Shown piece after piece: positions 1 to 8,713 of a stretch of DNA of 64,000 bases (positions are counted from its first letter, which is position 1; each line of letters starts with the position of its first letter). The DNA is from Nodosilinea sp. E11 (GTDB taxonomy: Bacteria; Cyanobacteriota; Cyanobacteriia; Phormidesmidales; Phormidesmidaceae). The stretch spans positions 1,668,001-1,732,000 of the forward strand of contig NZ_CP136520.1 of assembly GCF_032813545.1 (NCBI RefSeq), written 5' to 3'. The notes below the pieces were generated by a model that saw nothing but the letters and a program-made list of their open reading frames with translations, was not told where the DNA came from and ran no database searches. The translations under genes were made by a program, and so were the position numbers.

Positions 1-150
1 CTGCGTGCCGAAGGCCAAACCCCAGTGGCCATTAGCCGCAATGACAACAGCTGTGAAGAAATCTTTCATTTCACCGAGGGAGAAGTTACCTTTCGCCAGG
101 GGATAGCCACGGGCTATCGCAACCATAACCAAGCCCTGAAGGTGCGATAA
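1..150 (+). CDS. 3' end of an unidentified protein-coding gene
   Basis: An open frame enters from the left edge of the window and ends at a TAA stop, giving 49 C-terminal residues that finish GYRNHNQALKVR. The frame is uninterrupted and has codon use like the neighbouring genes, so it is probably the tail of a real gene. The fragment is too short to assign a family, and no recognisable motif is present. Confidence 0.6.
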   Translation: MRAEGQTPVAISRNDNSCEEIFHFTEGEVTFRQGIATGYRNHNQALKVR

Positions 151-308
151 TGCGATAAACAGTCATCTCGCTAAAGGCGACTTACATTGAGTCTACATTT
201 AGCGATCGGCTTTACAAGACAGTTCAGGGCAACGGCGCTAATCTAGAACGAGGTTCCTGCACAAGGCCCTTGGGCGGTGGCTGAGATCTGGTTCATCGTT
301 TTGGTCTA

Positions 309-1844
309 ATGCCCGTATGCTTAAACCAACCCTGCCGTCTGTCCTGCCGCTGCACTGTGGATGATGCTTCTGCTGCCATTGACCTGGTGATCGTTGACGA
401 CGATGCCGAGACTTCGCGCCTGCTCAACCGACTTTTGAGTCAGCAGGGGTACTGCATTCAGACGGCTGAAAGTGGTCAGCAGGCCCTTGATTTAGTGGCC
501 AAGCGCCAGCCCGGCCTCGTGATGCTCGACATTCTGCTGCCCGATATGGACGGCTATACTCTCTGCAGACAGCTCAAAAATGACCCCCTCACCACCGAGA
601 TTCCGGTAATTGTGCTGAGTTCTCTAGTCGACCCTTTAGATAAGGTCAAAGCCTTTCAGGCCGGGGCTACCGACTACATTACTAAGCCCTTTGCGGTACA
701 GGAGGTATTGGTACGGGTGCAAAATCAGCTGCATCTGGCCCGCCAGCGACAGCAGCTCAGCCGGCAGAATGCTCTGCTCACGCAAGAGCTGCAAGAGCGT
801 ACCCAGATGGAGCAAACGCTGGTTGCAGCCGAAACCAGCTATCAAAGCATTTTTGAAAATGCGACGGTGGGCATCTTTAAAGTCTCATCGACGGGCCGAC
901 TTCTCAGCGTCAACCCATCCATGGCCAGACTGTACGGCTATGAGTCGCCGGAGGAAATGGTCAGCACCATAGAAGACATCGGCCGACAGATATACCACCA
1001 GCCCAAACGCCGCGACGAACTCGTGGTGTATCTCAACCGCTTTGACAAAATCACCGACGCCGAGTCAGAGGTGTTTCGTAAAGACGGCGATACCTTCTGG
1101 GTGAGCGAAGACATTTGGAAAGTGTGGGATAAAAACGGCACCTTTCTACACTACGAAGGCATTGTCCACGACATCAGCGAACGCCGCAAAATGGAAACCG
1201 AGCTGCGCCAGCAGCGCCAGCAGGCCGATCGCTTACTGATCAATATTTTGCCCTACCGCATTGCCCAGCGCCTTAAGGGGGGAGCCCGCACCATCGCCGA
1301 AAGCCTCGACCAGGTCAGCGTGCTGTTTGCCGATCTAGTTGACTTTACGGCGGCTTCCAGCCAGATGACACCGCGCGACTTAGTCAAAATACTCAACGAA
1401 ATCTTTTCGATGTTTGATCAGCTGGCAGAGTTTCATCATCTGGAAAAAATTAAGACCATTGGCGATGCCTACATGGTGGCGGGGGGCCTGCCTACCCCTA
1501 ACGATGACCATGCCGAGGCGATCGCCCAGTTTGCCCTCGACATCTGCGATGCCATCAAGCAATTTCCACGCCCCGATGGTCAGACTTTTCAAATTCGGGT
1601 GGGTATCAATACTGGCCCGGTGGTCGCCGGGGTGATTGGGCGGCGCAAGTTTGCCTACGACCTCTGGGGCGACACCGTCAACATTGCCAGCCGCATGGAA
1701 GCGACCGGTGAAGCCCAACGCATTCAGGTCACTCCCAATCTCTACGAAAAGCTCAAGGACAAATATCAGTTTGAGTCACGCGGCTATGTGGCCGTCAAAG
1801 GTCGGGGTCAGATGGTGACCTACTGGCTAGTGGGGCGGCTATAG
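309..1844 (+). CDS. Response regulator-PAS-class III adenylate cyclase
   Basis: A 511-residue, probably cytoplasmic signalling enzyme predicted to make cAMP from ATP. Residues about 25-145 form a receiver domain with acidic residues D30/D31 and phospho-acceptor D74 (motif MLDILLPDMDGY). A PAS domain follows at about 175-295 and ends in the PAC-like motif GIVHDISERR. A short coiled segment leads to a class III nucleotidyl cyclase domain at about 330-511. The catalytic set looks complete: metal aspartates D342 and D386, adenine-specifying K382 and D451, and transition-state N458/R462 in TVNIASRME. The Lys/Asp pair argues for adenylate rather than guanylate cyclase. The first 20 residues are unusually Cys-rich for a receiver N-terminus, so the true start may lie further downstream. 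The next gene, 58 bp downstream on the same strand, is a GGDEF protein, so the two may be co-transcribed. No cognate histidine kinase lies nearby. Confidence 0.9.
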   Translation: MPVCLNQPCRLSCRCTVDDASAAIDLVIVDDDAETSRLLNRLLSQQGYCIQTAESGQQALDLVAKRQPGLVMLDILLPDMDGYTLCRQLKNDPLTTEIPVIVLSSLVDPLDKVKAFQAGATDYITKPFAVQEVLVRVQNQLHLARQRQQLSRQNALLTQELQERTQMEQTLVAAETSYQSIFENATVGIFKVSSTGRLLSVNPSMARLYGYESPEEMVSTIEDIGRQIYHQPKRRDELVVYLNRFDKITDAESEVFRKDGDTFWVSEDIWKVWDKNGTFLHYEGIVHDISERRKMETELRQQRQQADRLLINILPYRIAQRLKGGARTIAESLDQVSVLFADLVDFTAASSQMTPRDLVKILNEIFSMFDQLAEFHHLEKIKTIGDAYMVAGGLPTPNDDHAEAIAQFALDICDAIKQFPRPDGQTFQIRVGINTGPVVAGVIGRRKFAYDLWGDTVNIASRMEATGEAQRIQVTPNLYEKLKDKYQFESRGYVAVKGRGQMVTYWLVGRL

Positions 1845-1902
1845 CCCCTAAAGGTTTGAATTGATCTACAGCCTGGTAAGAGTCGGGTAGGTAGTTACTG
1901 GC

Positions 1903-3966
1903 ATGGCGGCACTTCGGCAAGCAACAATTTTAGTTGTAGACAGCGCACCCCACTTCACCCATGGGTTGACCCAGACCTTGACCCAGGTGGGCTACCAGGT
2001 GCAGGTTCAGATTGAGACCGACTTGTTACCCTTGCTAAGCGCCCCGCTTGCCAAGCTGCCTAACTTAATTATTTTGCCGGTGGCGGGGGCAGATAGTGAG
2101 GGCTACAGGCTATGTCGCCAGCTTAAATCTGCCCCGGCAACGGCCGCAATTCCCGTTATTTTAGCGGGGGAGTTTGCCGATGCCGATAGCCGGTTGGCAG
2201 TGTTTGCAGCGGGCGGGGCTGACTATATTGAGCTGCCAGGGGTGGCGGCGGACATAGTCAGCCGGGTGCATCACCACATTGAGATAAGCGCGCTTGCACC
2301 AACAGCTAACCTTTCGCCCTCCCGCCCCTCGCTATTGCAAGCCAGCCTCCAAAGGCTGCATAATTCGCTCGATTTAGACACGATTCTCAGCACTGCCGTT
2401 CATGATGTACAGCAGCAAACCCAGGCCGACCGAGTGGTAATCTACCAATTTCAGAGTAATGGTCGGGGGGTGGTAACCCATGAAGCCATTGCCGATGCAG
2501 AGCTGTCTATTTTGCATCGTCAGATCGAAGACCACTGCTTTGATCAAGAGCATGCAATTCAGTACTGGTCGGGTCGGGTCGGGCAAATCAACGATGTCGC
2601 CAACTTAGGTGATGTGAGCAGGTGCTACCGCGATATGCTGCTCAGCTTTGCCATTCGGGCCAACTTGGTAGTGCCAATTATCCACAATTTGATCGGGGAA
2701 ACCCGCTACCTGTGGGGGCTAGTGATTTTGCACCAGTGTCATCAGCCGCGGCAGTGGCAGCAAGATGAAATCGATCTGCTACAGGAGCTATCGGCCCACC
2801 TGGCGATCGCCATTCAGCAGAGCCGCCTCTTTGAACAGGTGCGCCGCCAGATCCGACAAGAGCAGCTGCTCAACCACATTCTCGACGACATGCGCGCCAG
2901 TTTGGAGGTGCAGGCTATTCTCACCGGCACTGTAGAGCGCCTGTGCTCAGCGCTCAATCTCAGCCAGTGCGGCATTACCCTGCTAGATCACACGCTAGCC
3001 AATCTACCGTCCCCCTTCGTCGTCAGCGCCCAAGCGCCCAACTTAGTCACGCCAGCATTACCCCTAAAAATCACGGAAACGCTACGGCAGCAGTTGCGGG
3101 AAGCTAGCAACGCCACAGTGGCTGCCCCGGCAGCGGCGACTCCGTTTTGGCTGCACCAGGCGCAACTGATTAGTCAGGGCCAAACTACCTATGTGGCTAC
3201 GATCATTCGCACCGAGGGTCAGGTGCAAGGCTTGTTGTGGCTCTGCCCTAGCCCCGCTCAGCTCGTTTCTAGTTTAGATACCCTCAGCCCGCCAGAATTT
3301 AGCGATCTGCACCTGGTCGAAGAAGTGGCGATACAGCTCAGCCAGGTTCTCCAGCAGGCGGCCCTATATCAGCGGTTGCAAACCGCTAACGACGAGCTCC
3401 AGCGCTTAGCTCACCTAGATGGGCTGACCCAAATTGCCAACCGCCGTGAGTTTGACCGCTACTTGTTTCAGGAGTGGCAGCGGTTGCAGCGAGAGCAGGG
3501 CAGTCTAGCTTTGGTGCTAGCCGATGTCGACTATTTCAAGGGTTATAACGATACCTACGGCCACCTGGCCGGAGATGACTGCCTGCGATCGCTCGGTCAG
3601 CTTTTCACCCAGGTGACGAAGCGCCCCGCCGATCTAGCCGTCCGCTACGGCGGCGAAGAATTTGCCCTGATTTTGCCAAACACTACTACCGCTGGCGCGA
3701 TCGCCCTAATTGCAGAAGTCCGAGCCCATCTGGCGCGGCTGGCCCTACCCAACCGCGCTTCCCCCCTCTACGGCCAGCTCACCCTCAGCTTTGGCATTAC
3801 CGCCATCGTTCCCACACCGAGATTATCCCTAGAGCAGTTGATCAAGCGGGCCGACCAAGCCCTCTACGCCGCTAAACAGAATGGCCGCAACCGCTACTGT
3901 CTATGGTCCAAAGCGATAGAATCTGAAGCAACAGAATCAGCCCAGGAAAGCTTGAGAGAAGCCTAG
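1903..3966 (+). CDS. REC-like/GAF/GAF diguanylate cyclase, candidate cyanobacteriochrome
   Basis: A 687-residue multidomain regulator. Residues about 7-125 resemble a receiver domain, but the phospho-acceptor aspartate is replaced by proline (IILPVAGADSEGY), so it is probably not phosphorylated. GAF1 (about 150-310) matches phytochrome-superfamily GAF domains. It has a DXCF-type motif D210-H-C212-F and a second cysteine C241 in the canonical chromophore region (SRCYRDMLLSF...RANLVVPI), the dual-cysteine layout of DXCF cyanobacteriochromes. The residue after C241 is Tyr where His is usual. GAF2 (about 325-500) lacks these features. The C-terminal GGDEF domain carries GGEEF at 583-587 and an RxxD inhibitory site (R574-D577) five residues upstream, so it is predicted to be an active, feedback-inhibited c-di-GMP synthase. 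Light control of c-di-GMP is inference; the GAF could instead bind no bilin. Confidence 0.85.
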   Translation: MAALRQATILVVDSAPHFTHGLTQTLTQVGYQVQVQIETDLLPLLSAPLAKLPNLIILPVAGADSEGYRLCRQLKSAPATAAIPVILAGEFADADSRLAVFAAGGADYIELPGVAADIVSRVHHHIEISALAPTANLSPSRPSLLQASLQRLHNSLDLDTILSTAVHDVQQQTQADRVVIYQFQSNGRGVVTHEAIADAELSILHRQIEDHCFDQEHAIQYWSGRVGQINDVANLGDVSRCYRDMLLSFAIRANLVVPIIHNLIGETRYLWGLVILHQCHQPRQWQQDEIDLLQELSAHLAIAIQQSRLFEQVRRQIRQEQLLNHILDDMRASLEVQAILTGTVERLCSALNLSQCGITLLDHTLANLPSPFVVSAQAPNLVTPALPLKITETLRQQLREASNATVAAPAAATPFWLHQAQLISQGQTTYVATIIRTEGQVQGLLWLCPSPAQLVSSLDTLSPPEFSDLHLVEEVAIQLSQVLQQAALYQRLQTANDELQRLAHLDGLTQIANRREFDRYLFQEWQRLQREQGSLALVLADVDYFKGYNDTYGHLAGDDCLRSLGQLFTQVTKRPADLAVRYGGEEFALILPNTTTAGAIALIAEVRAHLARLALPNRASPLYGQLTLSFGITAIVPTPRLSLEQLIKRADQALYAAKQNGRNRYCLWSKAIESEATESAQESLREA

Positions 3967-4110
3967 CTAGGCAGTTGCGGACAAAGGAAGAAGGGGTCCT
4001 TGGAGCGGCCGACGGGGTTGTCTTCAACCCTGCTGGAGGCTGCGGGAGCCTTTCCCCGATGATATTGCCCCAGAATATCGCTCCTAGATTTGTAGATGTT
4101 TTAGGTCGCT

Positions 4111-5145
4111 ATGGTTAGTTTGTCTTCTGCCCTTCAGCAGCACCTGAGTCAGCCGCTGATCATCGGCTCGGTCACGCTCCACAGTCGCGTGCTGCAGTCG
4201 CCCCTTTCCGGGGTGACCGATCGCGCCTTTCGGCAACTGGTCCGCCGCTACGCCCCTACTTCCATGCTCTACACCGAGATGGTGCAGGCCACGGGCGTCT
4301 GTCATGCCCAGCAGCTCGAAAAAATTATGGACATCGACGCCGCTGAGCAGCCGATCAGCATTCAGTTGTTTGACTGTCGGCCCGACTTTATGGCCGCCGC
4401 CGCCCGCAAGGCCGTCGCCGCCGGGGCCAAAACCATCGACATCAATATGGGCTGCCCGGTGAATAAAATTACGAAGAAAGGCGGCGGCTCTTCGCTGCTG
4501 CGTGAGCCGGAGGTGGCCGAGGCGATCGTGCGCACTGTGGCAGAGGCGGTACCCGTACCCGTCACCGTCAAAACCCGCATCGGCTGGGATGATCAGCAGA
4601 TCAACGCCGTCGAGTTTGCCCGCCGTATGGAAGCCGCTGGCGCTCAAATGCTCACCCTCCACGGGCGCACCCGCAGCCAGGGCTACCACGGCCCCGCCCG
4701 CTGGGAGTGGATCGCGAAAGTGAAGGCAGCGCTGGATATTCCGGTGATTGCCAATGGCGATATTGACTCAGTGGCGGCAGCGGTGCGCTGTCTAGAGCAA
4801 ACCGGAGCCGATGGGGTGATGTGTTCGCGGGGCACCCTGGGCTACCCCTTTTTGGTGGGCGAAATTGACCAGTTTCTCAAGACAGGAATCATGCCCATTG
4901 CGCCCACCCCCGTAGATCTGCTGCGCTGTGCCCGCGAGCATCTGGGGCTACTGTGGCGCTACAAAGGCCAAAAGGGCATTCACCAGGCGCGCAAGCATAT
5001 GGCTTGGTATATCAAAGGCTTTGAAGGGGCGGCCCCGCTGCGTCAAAAACTGTGCCAGATCACGACCGTAGACGAAGGGTACGATCTATTGGATGGGGCT
5101 GTGCTGACCGTAAAGCTCCAATATCGGCCTTTTTGCCCAACTTAG
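4111..5145 (+). CDS. tRNA-dihydrouridine synthase, DusB/NifR3-like
   Basis: A 344-residue FMN-dependent enzyme that reduces uridines in the tRNA D-loop to dihydrouridine using NADPH. The N-terminal TIM barrel has the Dus signature SPLSGVTDRAFR near the start and the motif INMGCPVNKI, in which C115 is the expected general acid. FMN-binding segments are ANGDI and a GADGVMCSRG stretch typical of DusB. A helical tRNA-binding domain follows from about residue 255. Length is normal for the family. The last ten residues (about QYRPFCPT) look atypical and may reflect drift near the stop codon. The gene stands alone, 144 bp after the GGDEF gene. Confidence 0.92.
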   Translation: MVSLSSALQQHLSQPLIIGSVTLHSRVLQSPLSGVTDRAFRQLVRRYAPTSMLYTEMVQATGVCHAQQLEKIMDIDAAEQPISIQLFDCRPDFMAAAARKAVAAGAKTIDINMGCPVNKITKKGGGSSLLREPEVAEAIVRTVAEAVPVPVTVKTRIGWDDQQINAVEFARRMEAAGAQMLTLHGRTRSQGYHGPARWEWIAKVKAALDIPVIANGDIDSVAAAVRCLEQTGADGVMCSRGTLGYPFLVGEIDQFLKTGIMPIAPTPVDLLRCAREHLGLLWRYKGQKGIHQARKHMAWYIKGFEGAAPLRQKLCQITTVDEGYDLLDGAVLTVKLQYRPFCPT

Positions 5146-5308
5146 CTCTCTTGGTAGACGAAATCTTGGCCGCTAGCCGCTATGCTTGCGATCGCTAACG
5201 GTTGTAGGCCGCCCTGCCAAGAAGTGGATAACCGCCCCTTGACTAATGGGGTTTAAGGTAGGATCTATTAGTAAATCTAATTTGCAGTTTTCACCCCCCG
5301 TAATCTCC

Positions 5309-5962
5309 ATGACCTCGTACGCCACCGCCACCGCCCGCGCTGATATGGGTGAGCTTCGCCGTCTGAGAAGCCTGCTGCCTCCCGAGCTTCAGAGCTGGGT
5401 GACGGTGGAATCAGCCATTGATGTCACGCCACCCCTGATTACCTGTGAAGAACTGGGCAAAGATCAGGTCGAAGTTCAAATTGACCTGATTAAGTGGGAG
5501 CAGCTGGCTCTAGACCAGCGCAATTTGCTGTTCTGGCATGAGGTGGGTCGCATTCAAAACGACACCATTCCCCGAGACGGTTGGGAAATGGCCGCTCTAG
5601 CCATTGGTCTGGGGGGTGCCGTGGGTGAACTGTGGGTACAGGACGGGCTCTTGCTGACGCTGGCCCTGGGGCTATGCGGTTTTTCGAGCTGGCGGCTCTA
5701 CAAGCGCAACAACAACCAAAAAACCCTGCAAGAGAGCATCAGCGCCGACGAACGGGCGATCGCCATTGCCACCCGCTTTGGTTACACCCTGCCCAACGCC
5801 TACAAGAGCCTGGGCAGCGCTCTCAAAACCCTGATCGAGCAAACCCCCAAGAAACGCCAGCGCGATCGCTATATCAAGCGTCTAGAAGCCCTCAAAAAGA
5901 GCGCCGCCAAGGCCAAAGAAAGTGCTCGGGCCGAGCGCGGCGACATGCGATCGGCCTATTGA
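5309..5962 (+). CDS. DUF3318 family membrane-associated protein
   Basis: A conserved cyanobacterial protein of unknown function, 217 residues from the ATG at 5309. An in-frame upstream ATG at 5246 would add 21 residues that do not resemble the family start. The body begins ELRRLRSLLPPELQSWV, typical of DUF3318. It continues with an acidic region and a motif NLLFWHEVGRIQND, which has a His-Glu pair reminiscent of metallopeptidases but no full HExxH. One or two hydrophobic helices follow (about residues 90-130), then a basic, Lys/Ala-rich C-terminus. A predicted short membrane hairpin with a cytoplasmic basic tail is the most that can be said. No operon partner is evident. Confidence 0.8.
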   Translation: MTSYATATARADMGELRRLRSLLPPELQSWVTVESAIDVTPPLITCEELGKDQVEVQIDLIKWEQLALDQRNLLFWHEVGRIQNDTIPRDGWEMAALAIGLGGAVGELWVQDGLLLTLALGLCGFSSWRLYKRNNNQKTLQESISADERAIAIATRFGYTLPNAYKSLGSALKTLIEQTPKKRQRDRYIKRLEALKKSAAKAKESARAERGDMRSAY

Positions 5963-5970
5963 GTTTCTAG

Positions 5971-5999
5971 GTAGGGGCATTGCAGTGCAATACTCCTAC
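5971..5999. repeat. Short palindromic GTAGGG hairpin repeat
   Basis: GTAGGGGCATTGCA is followed directly by a near-complementary arm ending TACTCCTAC. The hairpin has one C-A mismatch and one wobble pair. It lies 8 bp after the DUF3318 stop codon, between convergent genes, and may also serve as a terminator. It belongs to the GTAGGG family seen at 22522, 22692, 31579, 34821 and 37682. Confidence 0.6.
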
Positions 6000-6029
6000 C
6001 AAAGTATTCTGCCTGTCATGAGGGTTTAA

Positions 6030-7127
6030 CTACATCAACTGCTGCAATATTGTCTCTACCGCCGCCGGAGATACCTCCGGCGGCAAAGTTTGGTTTGCGC
6101 CAATTACCTCAAAACCTGGCCCTTGAGCACCCTGCCCTTGGGGAACTACCCCCGTCAGCCCCGCTGCCGCTAGCTGAGGCCCGAGGGCGGCATTGCCCTG
6201 GGGCAGCACCAGCACGGGCTTTGGTCCCTGTCGATACACTGCTAGCCGCTGGACGGTTAGCTCAAACGAGCCTGGTTCAAAGGACGGGTTGAGATCGCCG
6301 TCGTACTCAAACTTGCTCAGCATCAGCTGCATTGAGTACACCTGGGCCGGATTTAGCGCACTGGCCTCGGGCACCGTGCGGGCGCGGCGGGTCGCCACCG
6401 GATCGAGAAACGGTGTGCGCACCGTAATGGGCCGATCTGAATCAGTATCAAAGGAATAGCAGTAGGCCAGGCTGTCCCAGTCGGGGTTGTCGCGCAAAAT
6501 CCATTTGTAGCGCTGACCATCGCCCTGGGCGTAGAGCACTGTGCCCTGCCACTGGCTGAGGTTCAGCGGCGGCTCCAGGTTGCGCGTTCGAATGGAGGCA
6601 AAGCCACCGCTATTGGCCGTAGACACCTGCCCTACAAACCGCAACCCGTTTTGCCACTGCACCTGGCTAGCGCTCACCCCACCCATGACCCCGTCATCGA
6701 GACTGCCCCACAGGGCGGCGATCGCCGGGTCGAGCGCCTGAAAATCGAACAGAGTGGCTTCTTGGTAGCTGGCTACATGCCCCAGGTGCTCAAGTCGAGA
6801 TGCCCAGGTTGCGTCGCTAGGGCCCAGCCCAACCACTAGGGGCAGATTGACCAGAGGTTGGTCAGGCTGGGAGCTCCAGCCTGGAGGCGTCAGGCTATAG
6901 CCCAGGGGAGCTAGCGCCTGGCCCAGGGCGTCTGCCCCATCGTGGCCCGCGCCCCATAGCCCCACCGATCGCGCGGGCGCTAGGTGAGTCGTGTCTACGG
7001 CTGTTGTCATGGGAGTAGTACCTGTTGTGTTGGTCAGGCCGGGCAAACTGCGTAGACCTCTACTCAACGGGCCAGCCACCTCAAAATGAATCAGCGTTTG
7101 AAGCAGTCGTAGAGGATTCCAGACCAT
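6030..7127 (-). CDS. CIA30 family protein
   Basis: A 365-residue protein with a CIA30 (complex I intermediate-associated protein 30 / NDUFAF1-like) beta-sandwich domain. Residues about 130-300 contain WGSLDDGVMGGVSASQ, GFASIRTRNL and YKWILRDN, which are family hallmarks. In mitochondria CIA30 helps assemble NADH dehydrogenase. In cyanobacteria the role is not settled, so NDH-1 assembly is only an inference. The N-terminal 110 residues (MVWNPLRLLQTLIHFEV, then a Pro/Gly/Ala-rich stretch) and the last 70 residues are not recognisable domains. No Rossmann NAD-binding domain, sometimes fused to cyanobacterial CIA30, is visible. It lies downstream of exbB-exbD on the same strand but 207 bp away, so co-transcription is uncertain. 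Confidence 0.8.
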   Translation of the reverse strand: MVWNPLRLLQTLIHFEVAGPLSRGLRSLPGLTNTTGTTPMTTAVDTTHLAPARSVGLWGAGHDGADALGQALAPLGYSLTPPGWSSQPDQPLVNLPLVVGLGPSDATWASRLEHLGHVASYQEATLFDFQALDPAIAALWGSLDDGVMGGVSASQVQWQNGLRFVGQVSTANSGGFASIRTRNLEPPLNLSQWQGTVLYAQGDGQRYKWILRDNPDWDSLAYCYSFDTDSDRPITVRTPFLDPVATRRARTVPEASALNPAQVYSMQLMLSKFEYDGDLNPSFEPGSFELTVQRLAVYRQGPKPVLVLPQGNAALGPQLAAAGLTGVVPQGQGAQGPGFEVIGANQTLPPEVSPAAVETILQQLM

Positions 7128-7334
7128 AGTACAAAATCGCCCATCAGGTTAGAACAGAGCCGTCATTCCCGCTCAGAGCCTGCCCCATGCCTTCGCGGGA
7201 GCAGGAATCGCTGCCAGCAAAACATCCCCATGATCATGATATCGGCTATGGCTATAGTACTGGCCAGCGGACAACCTATGTTGGCGTCAGTGCTGGGCCA
7301 TGGCCCAGCGGCCCAATGGGATTTGGATGGGGAA

Positions 7335-7745
7335 TCACTCCTCGATCGCCAGGGAAACGCGGTTGCCGCCCACAGAACGCATTTCACCTAAAAACTGCAT
7401 GACCTGCTCGTAGGGCAGATCTTGGCTAGGCAAGACAAAGACAATGTTTTCAGGGTTGCGGCTGAGGTAGTCGGCCATTTGGCCCTTGAGGGCATCGACT
7501 TCGACCGGCTGGCCGTTAAGCTGCACCAGGTTTTCGCCGACCAGCTCCACGATGAAGGGATCGGAGGGCAGCGGTGACGGGGCATTGTCTGGCTGATCGG
7601 CTGGCAGCTGAACGTCGATCAGTTTTTCGCTGCCCAGGCTCATGGTGATCATGACGAAAAAGGCCAAGATGCCCATCATCACGTTGAGCATGGGGATGAG
7701 ATCGACCTGGGGCAGCTTAGAAGACTGTTTTTGGCTAAAGCGCAT
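7335..7745 (-). CDS. ExbD/TolR-type motor protein lacking the canonical Asp
   Basis: A 136-residue biopolymer-transport protein with a short cytoplasmic N-terminus, a single transmembrane helix at about 15-38 and a periplasmic domain. In the family the helix carries a conserved aspartate (E. coli ExbD D25, within PFIDVM) that takes part in proton-driven torque. Here the aligned segment reads VDLIPMLNVMM and the position is N21. A displaced aspartate is present at D15, outside the canonical position. The periplasmic part (about 45-136) has the usual ExbD fold features, including NIVFVLPSQDLPYEQVM. The gene begins 8 bp after exbB, so the pair is an operon. The substitution questions whether the complex uses the proton-motive force in the standard way. 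Confidence 0.88.
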   Translation of the reverse strand: MRFSQKQSSKLPQVDLIPMLNVMMGILAFFVMITMSLGSEKLIDVQLPADQPDNAPSPLPSDPFIVELVGENLVQLNGQPVEVDALKGQMADYLSRNPENIVFVLPSQDLPYEQVMQFLGEMRSVGGNRVSLAIEE

Positions 7746-7753
7746 CGTTCTAC

Positions 7754-8452
7754 CTACACCCGCTCAATGGGCGTCGCATTGGGAATCAGCGTGCCCCGAT
7801 GGCCCGGATCGTTTGCGGTCATGGGTTCGTACCAGTATTGGCGGTAGACCAGCTCTAGCTCGTTACCCGCGTCTGAAAAGTAGTCGATCTGCTGAGCCTG
7901 AAGGCTGACCATCACCCGAAATACCAGCAGCGCCAGAATCGCGACGACCATGCCCGCTGCCGTGGTAATCAGGGCTTCGCCAATCCCCGCTGCCGCTGCG
8001 CTGGCCTGCTCGCCCGTGCCACCGCCGCCAATGTTGAGGTTGCCAAAGGTTGCGATCAGACCGGTCACGGTGCCCAGCAGGCCCAGCAGGGGGGCAACGG
8101 CCACAATGGTTTCTAACATTTTGTCGCCCCGGCGCATTTTGACAAACTCGCGATCGCCAGCGGTTTCCATTGCCAGGCGAAAGGTGTCGGGGGAGGGCTG
8201 CTTGAGCCGCAGGGGGGCCAGCAAAAACCGACCGATGGGCAGATCTTGGGACTGGGCCGCGATCGCCGCCGCCTGGCTCAGGTCACGGCGAGAGGCATCG
8301 AGCACCTCGTTGACCACCTGGTCTTCTCGGCGCAGCAGGTTGGTCCAAAATAGCGCCCGCTCTAGGGCCGTGGCAATGGTCAGCACCGAGCAGCCCAAAA
8401 TGGGCACCATGACCGGCCCACCCTTCGCTAAAAAATCGAGAACAGTTGTCAT
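7754..8452 (-). CDS. ExbB/TolQ/MotA-family proton channel subunit
   Basis: A 232-residue inner-membrane protein. It has an N-terminal transmembrane helix (about 12-32), a long cytoplasmic loop and two C-terminal helices (about 115-140 and 155-182). The family signature APLLGLLGTVTGLIATF and the Gly/Ala-rich segment IGEALITTAAGMVVAI are clear. ExbB pentamers form the stator around ExbD dimers and energise outer-membrane TonB-dependent transport or envelope stability. The partner exbD follows 8 bp downstream. No tonB or TonB-dependent receptor is in the window, so the energised process is unknown. Confidence 0.92.
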   Translation of the reverse strand: MTTVLDFLAKGGPVMVPILGCSVLTIATALERALFWTNLLRREDQVVNEVLDASRRDLSQAAAIAAQSQDLPIGRFLLAPLRLKQPSPDTFRLAMETAGDREFVKMRRGDKMLETIVAVAPLLGLLGTVTGLIATFGNLNIGGGGTGEQASAAAAGIGEALITTAAGMVVAILALLVFRVMVSLQAQQIDYFSDAGNELELVYRQYWYEPMTANDPGHRGTLIPNATPIERV

Positions 8453-8713
8453 AGCCCCGGAGTTAGTTGGTTTTGCTAGCTGTACGTTTCAGAGTTTTCT
8501 ATGTCACCGCATATCGCCCTCACCGACTATCGCCTGATCAGGTTGGTTGGCCCAGCCCAGGGGGGCCGGTCTAGCAACCGTCTGGGGCAGAGGTGAGCGG
8601 CAACACTGCTACCAGGATAAGCCTAGCGAAACGGACTAGCCCACAGATTAAAGCTCAGCCGTTTAGTCGTTAAGAACCGGTTAACGCATCTAGGCGGCGG
8701 AAAGAGCGTACCC

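Noticed and set aside
4084-4689. 201-codon minus-strand frame
   Set aside because: It lies opposite the well-supported dusB-like gene and is a typical antisense shadow in GC-rich DNA.
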